From positions 21,489-85,488 of the forward strand of contig NZ_LR701596.1 of the NCBI RefSeq assembly GCF_902498805.1: a DNA stretch of 64,000 bases, read 5' to 3'. The stretch comes from Imperialibacter sp. EC-SDR9 (GTDB lineage Bacteria > Bacteroidota > Bacteroidia > Cytophagales > Cyclobacteriaceae). Below are positions 15,280 to 24,400 of this stretch, piece after piece. The position numbers and the translations under genes are program-made. The notes beneath the pieces are model-generated. The model was not told the origin of the DNA. It made no database searches and was given only the letters and a program-made list of their open reading frames with translations. Position 1 is the stretch's first letter, and every line of letters begins with the position of its first letter.

Positions 15280-15319
15280 CCTATCATAGCCCCGGGTTTA
15301 ATCCATGGGCTATGATAGG
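15280..15319. repeat. Long perfect hairpin between divergent genes
   Basis: 13 perfect pairs (CCTATCATAGCCC at 15280-15292 with its complement at 15307-15319) around a 14-base loop. It lies in the gap between the sulfatase and the DUF6157 gene, which point away from each other, so it is not a terminator in the usual place. It could be an extragenic palindrome or a regulator binding site. Confidence 0.6.
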
Positions 15320-15416
15320 GCTTCTACATTTTCAATAAAAACTATCCACAAACCAATTGAAGACCGGTTCATTCGGATTGAGTCTCAAACATTTTTTTAA
15401 AACCAATGACATAGGG

Positions 15417-15445
15417 TTGACACTCCCGCTCGCTACATTTAAATT
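15417..15445 (+). promoter_or_regulatory. Sigma70-like promoter of the DUF6157 gene
   Basis: TTGACA (15417-15422) and TAAATT (15440-15445) with a 17-base spacer, 28 bases upstream of the ATG at 15473. TACATTTA at 15434 also resembles the Bacteroidota -7 element. Confidence 0.4.
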
Positions 15446-15472
15446 CAAAAGGACAAATTGCGACAGAGAACG

Positions 15473-15886
15473 ATGAAGCACACCACCAACTACTACAATA
15501 CGTTTATAGAAATTGCCGAGGACAGCCCCAGCGAGCAAGCTGCCGTGCCATCATTGAAAGGAGAAAAAAAGTCGGTAGCCAATATGCAATTCGACATGGT
15601 GTATGACAATCCCTACAAGTACACCTCCGACGAGGTGCTGTTTGGCGTATTTGCCCTGAGAAATGAGTTCGAACCCAGCGAGCTGGACGAGCAACGTGAG
15701 CACTATTTTTCGAAAGGGCAGCCCTGCTTTCGGGCCTCTCCGCTTACCAAACAGTATGGCTGGGGAGTGCACGCCAATGCTGAAGGAAAGATTGCCATTT
15801 ACGGAGCTGAAACCGAAGAGTACAAAAAATTCCTGGCAGACGATGCTATCAAAAAAGTGAAGGCCATGAGGTCAAAGAGGGCCTGA
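15473..15886 (+). CDS. DUF6157 family protein
   Basis: 137 residues, starting at the ATG at 15473 (MKHTTNYYNTFIEIAEDSP). The track matches a conserved single-domain family of unknown function: an N-terminal TTNYYNTFIEIAEDC-like stretch, then QFDMVYDNPYKYTSDEVLFGVFA and KGQPCFRASPLTKQYGWGVHANAEGKIAIYG. It is soluble, without a signal. The family is widespread in soil and water bacteria and is often near stress genes, but no activity is known to me. Confidence 0.8.
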   Translation: MKHTTNYYNTFIEIAEDSPSEQAAVPSLKGEKKSVANMQFDMVYDNPYKYTSDEVLFGVFALRNEFEPSELDEQREHYFSKGQPCFRASPLTKQYGWGVHANAEGKIAIYGAETEEYKKFLADDAIKKVKAMRSKRA

Positions 15887-15940
15887 GTTTTCCAGCGACA
15901 GTCCTATTGGCAATGGTTTTCTTTTAGATTTGTAGTCGAT

Positions 15941-16411
15941 ATGACCAACAACGACATCTTCCGCCGATTGCGCTACCTCCTCGATGCCGATGACTCGCAA
16001 ATGATTAATCTATTCGCACAGGCCGGGCACCATGTAACACGGGCTGAAGTGAGCGACTACATGAAAAGAGAAGATGAGGAAACTTATCAGGAAATGCCCG
16101 ACATTAAACTTGCGATTTTTCTCAACGGACTCATTAACGAAAAACGTGGCACAAGAGAGGGCGATCAACCGGCACCAGAGCAACTGCTCAATAACAATAT
16201 CATCCTCAGAAAGCTCAAGATCGCCTTTAACCTAAGCTCAGAAGATATCCAGGCCATTTTCAAACTGAAAGGCAAAACTATTGGCCCCCACGAACTGAGT
16301 GCCTTCTTCCGCAACCCAAAGCAAAGCCAGTACCGGCCATGCAATGATCAGTATCTGCGGTACTTTTTGAGTGGCATGCAGATAAAGTACAGAGCAAAGG
16401 AAGAGGAATGA
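15941..16411 (+). CDS. DUF1456 family protein (YehS-like)
   Basis: 156 residues made of two similar halves of about 70 residues, each with the family pattern (NNDIFRRLRYLLDADDSQMINLFAQAG... and NNIILRKLKIAFNLSSEDIQAIFKL...), each ending in a short conserved tail with LAIFLNGLI or LRYFLSGM. The two-fold repeat is diagnostic of DUF1456. Function unknown; cytoplasmic. A TAGATTTG at 15925-15932 resembles a Bacteroidota -7 element, which would give a very short leader. Confidence 0.85.
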   Translation: MTNNDIFRRLRYLLDADDSQMINLFAQAGHHVTRAEVSDYMKREDEETYQEMPDIKLAIFLNGLINEKRGTREGDQPAPEQLLNNNIILRKLKIAFNLSSEDIQAIFKLKGKTIGPHELSAFFRNPKQSQYRPCNDQYLRYFLSGMQIKYRAKEEE

Positions 16412-16517
16412 GAGGGCTGAATAAGCAGCTATCTGACCACAAAATTGTACACCCGAACCTTAAATAATCAATGATTGTTCTTAAATTGAGTTTCAAATAG
16501 GAAGTTGAAAGTACCAA

Positions 16518-17012
16518 ATGAAACAAAAAGAGCAATCGGTATTAAAAAACATTACCAGGTATCGTGCCGTTCAGCGAAAGTATCAGCATGTTCAGCCGAA
16601 CAAATGGCGGGCCAGCCGCAATGACGTACAAGCCGGAATTGATCAACTCCTGGGCTATGGAGGTGTAGGCACTCTTCGGTTGCAAGGCTCATTTCTTGGC
16701 GAGGTTCCCGGTTTGACAAACCTGCCCGTGGCCAGAGTGGCAGAGCTGCTTGACATGAGCAAAACTACTTTTTACAGGGCCAAAGATGAGCCGGAACTTG
16801 ACATGGGCACGGTGGATCGACTTTCAAGTTTGTTCAAAATTTACCAGAGAGGAATGGAAGCCTTTGAAGGGCTGGAGCCGTTTGAAGAGTGGCTTCAATC
16901 GAAGATAGCCAACCTGGGGGATCAGCATCCGATTGACCTTCTGATGACCGAAAGCGGTAGAACAGCTGTTTTGGAAGCTATTGACCGGGTAGAGTATGGA
17001 GTGTATGGATAA
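16518..17012 (+). CDS. Xre/MbcA/ParS-type antitoxin of a RES-Xre toxin-antitoxin system
   Basis: 164 residues. The middle part contains a helix-turn-helix-like stretch (LPVARVAELLDMSKTTFYRA), and the C-terminus carries the DUF2384 toxin-binding domain (GLEPFEEWLQSKIANLGDQHPIDLLMTESGRTAVLEAIDRVEYGV). Antitoxins of this type bind a RES-domain toxin and repress their own operon. The stop codon overlaps the ATG of the downstream toxin by one base (TAATG), so translation is coupled. Confidence 0.9.
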   Translation: MKQKEQSVLKNITRYRAVQRKYQHVQPNKWRASRNDVQAGIDQLLGYGGVGTLRLQGSFLGEVPGLTNLPVARVAELLDMSKTTFYRAKDEPELDMGTVDRLSSLFKIYQRGMEAFEGLEPFEEWLQSKIANLGDQHPIDLLMTESGRTAVLEAIDRVEYGVYG

Positions 17013-17467
17013 TGCTGGTATTTAGAATTGAAAAGAAGAAATACCAGCCCACTTACCCTCCTCATGGCTCTCGTTTTGCTAACGGCCGCTGGAGCACCAA
17101 AGATATGTGGGTGGTATATACCTCAGAGAACATCGCCCTTGCCAAATTAGAAACACTGGCTAATAGTGGTTCGAGAATACCTCAGAACAGGTTCGTACTG
17201 ACTCTTGAAATAGACGATGACACTCCACTGGCAGAAATAACCGTTAACGACCTGCCTCAAAACTGGCACGATTACCCCTCCCCAAAACAACTAGCTGAGA
17301 TAGTGAAAGATATAATGAACAGTCAACTCTACGTTGGTGCGATTGTTCCATCGGTGCAATCACCCAGAGAGAAAAATATCCTATTATTTCCCGAACATCC
17401 TGAGTTCGGGAGGTGTGTCTCCAGATTGGATGAAACAGACGAATACTTTGATCCACGATTGAAATAA
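17012..17467 (+). CDS. RES-domain toxin (NAD-depleting)
   Basis: 151 residues covering a complete RES domain: FRIEKKKYQPTY, SRFANGRW (variant of the GGRWN motif), VVYTSENIALAKLE, VPSVQSPREKNILLFPEHPEFG. The family takes its name from conserved R, E and S residues; characterised members degrade NAD+ (NAD phosphorylase or glycohydrolase), halting growth. Start coupled to the antitoxin. The next gene begins 74 bases downstream on the same strand but is functionally unrelated. Confidence 0.9.
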   Translation: MLVFRIEKKKYQPTYPPHGSRFANGRWSTKDMWVVYTSENIALAKLETLANSGSRIPQNRFVLTLEIDDDTPLAEITVNDLPQNWHDYPSPKQLAEIVKDIMNSQLYVGAIVPSVQSPREKNILLFPEHPEFGRCVSRLDETDEYFDPRLK

Positions 17468-17541
17468 GCCTCAATGTTTGTTTCGAAATCCACATCGGTA
17501 AACAGCTTCTCAATTTCTCCAAATCTTCACGATATTAGTGC

Positions 17542-20250
17542 ATGCGAAAACTGCTCATTCTTTTTTTGTTGCTGGCTGCTTTTTCTGCCAAAAGCCAGCT
17601 GTTCGAATACAATACTAATGGTATTCAAAGGGTGTCTTTATCGTCCAGCACCAAATACCAGGTAAAACTGACCCCATTTATTTCCTTCCGGGTCAATGGT
17701 GAGGTCATTAGCAGCCCTTCGCAGGAAGGTGCTGACAAAAGATTTGAGACTGTTTACTCCCATCCAGCAGCCAAAAGCACTCTACCCTACAAAATTACAT
17801 TCACGTTCAAAAACATCACCTCTTCAGACACCCTCACTATCGAAAACATTGTGCCTTTTGGTGAAAACCCTGACCACGTGTACATCACCGGACTGGGTGA
17901 GCACCGGCTGTCCCGCAGCGTGATTTACCGGCCGGGCTTTGGCCCCATCGGTGTCATCCTGCCCGATAATGCCTGGGAGTTGGGGTTTGGCATCCTGCCA
18001 CTGCCTGATGGAAACGCAGTCGCCGGGCTGGCTCGCCGCCAAAGCTGGGAGAAGGCACAGCGCAAACGATTCGAAACGGTCGTGTACCCTGGTGGTGAGG
18101 TCACTTACGAGCTTTGGTATGAGCCGTTCGCCGGCAACTGGCAGGAAGGGCTGCGGCTCATGTTTCAAAAGCATATGCTCTTTGACCTGGAGCAATTTGA
18201 CAACAGCCTCTTCGACCGCCCTGACCTTGCGTGGATTCGGAAGGCATATGCCATCAACCTGATGATGGCTTGGGACAAGGACTTTTACAATCCCCGCTAT
18301 GGCATCTATTACCTGCCCAAAACCATCGAAAGGGCAAAGCCACTGATTGGTGGCTGGGATGTTATTGGCTTCTGGCCTACCTGGCCTGCCCTTGGACTAG
18401 ATCAGCGCAACCAGTGGGACATGTTCCGCAATCTTCCAGGAGGTCTGAAAGAGCTGAAGCGCATCACCACCGATGCTCACAAAGCCGGGACGAAGATGTT
18501 CCTCTGCTACAATCCATGGGATGAAAGTACTACCGCCACTACATTTGCCGAACAAATGGCAGGCATGACCGACATGCTCAAATCCACAGACACCGACGGC
18601 GTGGTGCTCGACACCCGGGGTAGCAGCAGTGCGGAAATACAAGCCGCAGGCGATGCGGCAAAGGAAGGCGTTATCATGTACAGTGAGGGAATAGCCATTC
18701 CCAAAGACATGCTGGGCATTATTTCCGGCAGGGTGCACAATGCGCTGGAGTACCCACCCCTGCTCAACCTCAACAAATTCATCAAGCCCGACTTCGCCAT
18801 TTTCCGAGTGGCCGAGCTGGCCTACGAGCCCATTTTGCGGGAATACAACCTAAGCCTGTTCAATGGCCACGGCGTAGAAATCAACCAGTTCCAACCGGGT
18901 AGGCCGGAATGGGTAGACGAGCAGTACAAACACCTGGGCAGGATACTGATGGTGCTCCGCAGCAACAGCGATGTTTTCAATTACAGTACTTACACACCGC
19001 TCATTCCCACTTTCCAGGACAGTGTGTATGTGAACGAGTGGAAAAGCGATACCAAAACTATTTACACCATTTACAACGCCAATCCTGAAGGCTACATGGG
19101 GCCTCTGTTTGACCTGGAACTACCCGACACCCATCACGCAGTCAACTTGTGGACGCACCAACCGGTAAGCGTGGACGATGGAAAAGCGCTTGTTTCCATC
19201 GACGGTTTTGCCCCGGGAGATTTGGGCACCAACAACGAAGGAACCGTAAGCGTAGTGGCGGTATTTCCCAAAGTGTTGCATGTCAGCCGCCAAGGCGACG
19301 AACTGATCATTGAAAGCCCGCCGGGAAAAATCACCTTGTCGATCAATGGCCCCGGCTATGACAAAAAGCCCTACGAACTGGAAGGTGGAAAGCACAGCCT
19401 TTCGCTTAGAAAAACATTTGGCTGGCAGGAAGGTAGCGTGGTCATTCAATACCTTACCAAAGGTGAGTTGACAGATGAGGTGGTATTTGAACTAAAGGCA
19501 TCAGATCCATGGCTGATCTCCAGTACCACCAACACAGCGGGCAACAACATCGACCCTGCCTCGGTGCGGGTGCCCGGCGGCAACTATCATTACAGAGTGG
19601 ATTCCAGAGAGGGAGAATTTATCCCCTATCCCAAACAAGCTGAGAAGGACACGCTCATGCCCGCCTTTTGGATGGACCGCTACCCGGTAACCAATGCCCA
19701 GTACTACGACTTTCTGGTAGCCACCTGCTACCGTCCCAACGACGACACGAATTTTCTTAAACACTGGCCCGGCGGCAAGCCCAAAAAGGGAGAAGAAGAC
19801 TTTCCGGTAGTCTACATTGATATTGAGGACGCCAGGGCCTATGCAGAATGGAAAGGCTACCGCCTGCCGACCGAGTTGGAATGGCAGTATGCAGCACAAG
19901 CCGGAGACGCTGCCAATACCTGGCCATGGGGTGCCGAAATGGACAGCACGAAAACCAGTCCAGCAGATGGAAAACCTTATGCAGTAGGACAATTTCCAGA
20001 GGGGAAAAACCCTCTGGGCCTTGAAGACCTGGTAGGCAATGTGTGGCAACTGACCAACGATGTGTACTTCAATGGCACGAGTGAATTTGTGATGCTGAAG
20101 GGCGGCAGCTACTTTAACCCGACCTCCAGCTGGTGGTATGTGAAAGGAGGCCCTCAGCCACTACCCTGGCGGCAGATGCTGCTTCGGGTGTCACCTGGGT
20201 TTGAGAGAAGTGCGACTTTGGGGTTTAGGTGTGTGGTGGAGGAGAAATAG
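17542..20250 (+). CDS. Secreted glycosidase-like protein fused to a formylglycine-generating-enzyme-like (SUMF1) domain
   Basis: 902 residues with signal peptide (MRKLLILFLLLAAFSAKSQ). Residues about 30-210 are beta-rich; about 215-520 look like a TIM barrel (GWDVIGFWPTWPALG, TKMFLCYNPWDES, DGVVLDTRG, MYSEG, FNGHGVEINQFQPG) as in alpha-galactosidase-like clans. A short beta domain follows, then about 670-902 is an FGE/SUMF1 fold (VRVPGGNYHYR, FWMDRYPVTNAQYYDF, YRLPTELEWQYAAQAG, GNVWQLTNDVY, LKGGSY, LGFRCV). The C-terminal region lacks the copper-binding cysteine pair that true formylglycine-generating enzymes have after GGSY (here FNPTSSWW). It is therefore probably a binding or non-sulfatase module. 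Confidence 0.75.
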   Translation: MRKLLILFLLLAAFSAKSQLFEYNTNGIQRVSLSSSTKYQVKLTPFISFRVNGEVISSPSQEGADKRFETVYSHPAAKSTLPYKITFTFKNITSSDTLTIENIVPFGENPDHVYITGLGEHRLSRSVIYRPGFGPIGVILPDNAWELGFGILPLPDGNAVAGLARRQSWEKAQRKRFETVVYPGGEVTYELWYEPFAGNWQEGLRLMFQKHMLFDLEQFDNSLFDRPDLAWIRKAYAINLMMAWDKDFYNPRYGIYYLPKTIERAKPLIGGWDVIGFWPTWPALGLDQRNQWDMFRNLPGGLKELKRITTDAHKAGTKMFLCYNPWDESTTATTFAEQMAGMTDMLKSTDTDGVVLDTRGSSSAEIQAAGDAAKEGVIMYSEGIAIPKDMLGIISGRVHNALEYPPLLNLNKFIKPDFAIFRVAELAYEPILREYNLSLFNGHGVEINQFQPGRPEWVDEQYKHLGRILMVLRSNSDVFNYSTYTPLIPTFQDSVYVNEWKSDTKTIYTIYNANPEGYMGPLFDLELPDTHHAVNLWTHQPVSVDDGKALVSIDGFAPGDLGTNNEGTVSVVAVFPKVLHVSRQGDELIIESPPGKITLSINGPGYDKKPYELEGGKHSLSLRKTFGWQEGSVVIQYLTKGELTDEVVFELKASDPWLISSTTNTAGNNIDPASVRVPGGNYHYRVDSREGEFIPYPKQAEKDTLMPAFWMDRYPVTNAQYYDFLVATCYRPNDDTNFLKHWPGGKPKKGEEDFPVVYIDIEDARAYAEWKGYRLPTELEWQYAAQAGDAANTWPWGAEMDSTKTSPADGKPYAVGQFPEGKNPLGLEDLVGNVWQLTNDVYFNGTSEFVMLKGGSYFNPTSSWWYVKGGPQPLPWRQMLLRVSPGFERSATLGFRCVVEEK

Positions 20251-20321
20251 AGTCAGCTGCAACTACTCCGGAAGGGTTGCTTAGCAAGTTCAAGATGACT
20301 CCTGCCCTACAGCCCATCAAT

Positions 20322-21497
20322 CTATTTTGCAATAAACAAGAAATCGCTGGCGTCCTGGTCGGAACCAAAAGCACCAAAACGAGGGGTGGTTTGCAGGCGT
20401 TCCATAAACGAATTTAGCTCGGTGAGTGTCAGGAGTCTGTCTTCGCCACCATTTGTTTTGAGCGCTTCCAGAAAGCGGGAAGCAAAGGGCGAGTGCTTGC
20501 CCGCAATGCCATCAGAAACATATTCCTTACCGCCGCTGGTAAGATATTTTCTGGTTTTTACTGCCAGTTTTTTCACCATAAACTCCACGTTATCCACCTC
20601 CGAGTAAACACTTCTTGAACTGGCCAGTACAGGGTCGAACGTGCCTCCGAAGCAGACGTCCATGACCAGGAAGATGTGGTCACATTTAATATTGTCAATA
20701 TTGTTGCGCAGCCGATTGTGCGAGATGTAGGTGTTTTTTCCTGGATCGTTGGCAATGGAGTTGCGGGCGACCACATACCCTTCCCCAAACGTCTCATCAT
20801 ACTGGCCATGCCCTGCAAAAAAAATGAATAGCTGATCCTGCGGCTTATAGTTTCGCAGCGCATACTCCCTCAGGATCGTGAACACGTCATTTTGATCAAT
20901 ATTCTCCACAATTCTTACCTCAAAACCATAGCGCTCTTCTAGCTCTTTGCCGATGGCTTTCGAATCGTAAATAGGGTTGACCAGGTCGCCCCAATTGTCG
21001 TACTGGTCGGTGGCAAAAAAAAGCCCATAGTCCTTTCTGTCGATGGCCACGGCGTCTTTCAAAGCATTCATCCCGACCACCACCGATCTGAAATCAGAAA
21101 CGATTCCTCCCATCTCTGTTTCGGCAACAATCTCGATGTAGTTTTGACCGTCGGGCAGGTACAGATTTTGCTGAATACTGGTCAGCAGCGGGCTTTCGAG
21201 CTCAACATTTTTAACTGCAGAGGGCTCTCCATCGTTGGACGTTTTCAGAGCCAGCCTCACTGACTTCAACGGCTCCGTACTTACCACGGTGGCCTTCACG
21301 TCCACCCTGTTTTCCTGGCTGTTGGTATATTCAAGTCGTGGCAGCTCCCACACAATTCTGGGCAGGGTGGTGGCGTTTGCCGGCTTTGTGACGTCTATAT
21401 GAACCTGGTTGGTACGGGTGGCTACCACCTGACCAAAAATCGCAGGGCTTACGAGCGTAAGCAGCGGAAGCAAAATATATCGTGGAGATAATTTCAT
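20322..21497 (-). CDS. Secreted caspase-like (C14) cysteine protease
   Basis: 391 residues with signal peptide (to about SPAIFGQ). Residues about 30-155 are an Ig-like beta domain; about 165-391 form a caspase p20-like domain with the catalytic dyad H230 (IFFAGHGQYDE) and C282 (LVMDVCFGGTFD). The start overlaps the stop of the 2740-residue surface protein by four bases (ATGA), so the two are translationally coupled. Being exported, it may process the surface protein or other envelope proteins rather than act in cell death. Substrate specificity cannot be read. Confidence 0.88.
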   Translation of the reverse strand: MKLSPRYILLPLLTLVSPAIFGQVVATRTNQVHIDVTKPANATTLPRIVWELPRLEYTNSQENRVDVKATVVSTEPLKSVRLALKTSNDGEPSAVKNVELESPLLTSIQQNLYLPDGQNYIEIVAETEMGGIVSDFRSVVVGMNALKDAVAIDRKDYGLFFATDQYDNWGDLVNPIYDSKAIGKELEERYGFEVRIVENIDQNDVFTILREYALRNYKPQDQLFIFFAGHGQYDETFGEGYVVARNSIANDPGKNTYISHNRLRNNIDNIKCDHIFLVMDVCFGGTFDPVLASSRSVYSEVDNVEFMVKKLAVKTRKYLTSGGKEYVSDGIAGKHSPFASRFLEALKTNGGEDRLLTLTELNSFMERLQTTPRFGAFGSDQDASDFLFIAK

Positions 21498-24400
21498 CGG
21501 ATTAATAATTTCTTTTGAAGTGGTGCCATATCACTATTCTCTATCACAAGCTGATAAATGTACAACCCTCCTGGAACGTCTTGCTGGTCAAATTCCCATT
21601 CAAACTCGTAAAAACCGGGCGAGAAAGTGCCTTCTGCCACCCTCTTTACCCGGCTGCCGTTCAGGTCGAAAATATCGAGGTGAATATCCCTTTGCGGGCC
21701 GGCAGGAAGCAGTACTGGAATGGTGGTATATCGGGTAGCGGGATTGGGGTATGCCGTGCCCAGGATCAGGTGGTTAAAAGCCGGAAGTCTGCCATCAGCC
21801 TGATAATAGACCTCGAAACCAGCGGCTCCCTCCGTCAAAGTAGCCCGGAATTTGTTATGCTTCTTCATATCGAGCAGGTTCCCGGAAGTCTTGTCGAGCA
21901 GGTAGAGGGCGGCAGTTTGATGTTTGAAACTTTCGTTGTCCCACAAAAGCTCCACCTGGTTGGCCCCGGAGTTAGACCTGAAGCTGAACTCCCACACATG
22001 CGATTCGGAAGTTGCAACGATGTCGGTGGCAAACCAGGGGTAAAAGTAATCACCATGCTGGGTGTACAGTTCGTCATAAAAGACAAACCTGGGCAGTAGC
22101 ATTTTGTCGAAGACGTCTTTGCCAGGCAGCGCCTCCTGATGCATGCCGAACCCACCGACAGAGCGTGCCGTCGAACCATCGTTCACACTCAAGGCCACCA
22201 TCCAGCTGGGGCCATCGATATTCGATTCGGCTATTTCACTTCGTTGTGTCCCGGTCAGCCTGCCGCCGACGGCACCGTTAAATGGGTAAATTTGAGCAGA
22301 AGTGTTTTCTTCAGCCCACACAAACCCTCCCGAAAAAGGCTCAACGATATCGCCGCTGACAAAGGCCTGGCTTGCATTGTCAAATGTTTTCAGCGATTCC
22401 ACGAGGCCCGATAAATTGTTTGACTCAATAGTCTCCTCCCAGGAAATGGGAACGTTGAATGGGTTGCCAATCTGGTTCCATCCTTTCACAAGGCTAATCT
22501 GAAAGGGAATCTCCCCATTCACTTGCCCCGGGCCAATATTTATCTTTATGGGTTTTACAGCATTGAACCAATAGCCTTTGCCGGTTTCTATTCTGTTAAT
22601 GCCTTCTCCCTTATCAACGTACTTGCCACCGCCTGCCCCATCACTCTGAAAATGCAGGATTCGCCAGTCTACTTTGTATCTCAGGGCGCCGGCCTCATTA
22701 AAGATGGTCTCAATTAAATTATCTTTTAGCGCATAGGGGATCGAGAACATTTGCCAGTCTGATTTTTTACCCCCAAAAGCTGTCAGAGGAATGGTGTCGC
22801 TTTGGGCGTCGTCGAACTCCCAGAAAATAAAGTTCTCCCGCCTGAAAATACTTGTGACACCATCAGATTCAGATACTTCTATTTCAAATTCCAGGCCGAG
22901 CGCATCGAGCAAATCGGGCGTAACCGTAAATATGAAGTCGTCATTGATATCACGCACCATGCTTTGCGGCTGCGACCATTCGGTTCCGGCAATTCCACGG
23001 TAGGTCAGCCTGGAGGCCAGTTCTCCACTGCCTCCGGTGGCCGTTACTTTCACCAACGAATGTTGCTGGCCTTTTTTGTAGGTAGCGCTGAAGGAAAGAT
23101 TATTGATGGCAAGTGGCAGCGGCGGAGGGCTGAGCGATACCGTGACCACGTTGGAATAGGGAGATACGCCGGATTCATTGGCAGACCTCACCCGGTAGCC
23201 AAACACATCCGCCTCAGCGAGATCTGTGATATTGACGGGGCTGGCGGTTAGCACCGTGTCCTGAAAAACAAGGGTGGCAAAGTCGTCGCCTGATACCTCG
23301 AGCAGGTAGGCGGTGGCACCCGACACGGGATCCCAGTTGGCCCGGAAAGAAGTCGGCGTTACTGTTGAAGCGTCTCTGGCGATCGGGGTGGGCGGCACCA
23401 TAAGCACGGATTGAATATTCGAAACCGGCGATTTGCCAGATTCATTGGTCGAGCGCACCCTTACCTGAAATACCTTGCCCGCTTCCAGCCCGGAAACGAC
23501 CACGACCGTGTCGGTCACCGGGAGTGCGTTAAATTCCGACACCAGCGTTTGGAAGCCATTGCCGGACACGTCAACTTCATACCCCAGCGCTCCTTTCACC
23601 GCTGGCCACGACATGGTGGCACCTGCCTGGGTGATATTGGCCGGCGACCTTAGGACAGGTGCATGAGGAATGGTAATAAAAGACGTGACGCCGTAGTCAG
23701 GCGTTGTCCCCTGCCCACTTTTACCACTTGCATTCACCGATTGTACCCTCACGTGGTAGATTTGCCCCGGAAGCAGCTTGTCGAGTGAGTAAAAGGGCAC
23801 TGCTGAAGGGAAATCCACCAAAACCGCAGTCGGGCTTTCAAAATCAGCACTGGTATTGAGGTCAACCAAGTAGGAGGAAGCCTCCTCCGGCACCGACCAG
23901 CTCAAAATAGCGGATACCTGCGTGATGTTGTTGGCAGCATTGAGCACTGGCGCTTTGGGTATCGACCGAATGGTGATCACGTTCGAATACGGCGAATGGC
24001 CTGAAGAATTGTATGCCCTCACCCTGGCAAAGTAAGTCTTACCGGCTTCAAGTATCGTCAGCTGATGAAAAACGGTATCCTTATGAATATTTTTCAAATT
24101 ACCTCCCGAGCCATAGCCCGAAAGTGCAAAGGCGGCGTTGGTAAAGTTGAAGTCGGTGGAAACTTCAAGCTGATAACCGCTGAGTATTTCCGGCACGACC
24201 GACCACTTGAGTTTGGCCGATGTTTGTGAAATGTCGGTTAAAAAACCGCTCCCGGTAAAAATTGGAGTGGCTGGTAGTGTGAGCACTGTGACGGTTTCGG
24301 TGGCGTCTGAATATCCGGATTCATTGTAGGCGAAAATTCTCACGTAATACCGAGAGCCAGGTTGTAGCCCGGTGAGCGATTCTGACAGCGTGGTCTTAGC

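Noticed and set aside
15917..15932. Full Bacteroidota promoter for the DUF1456 gene
   Set aside because: TAGATTTG fits the -7 element but the nearest TTG is too close (15 bases) for a proper -33, so I did not call it as a promoter.
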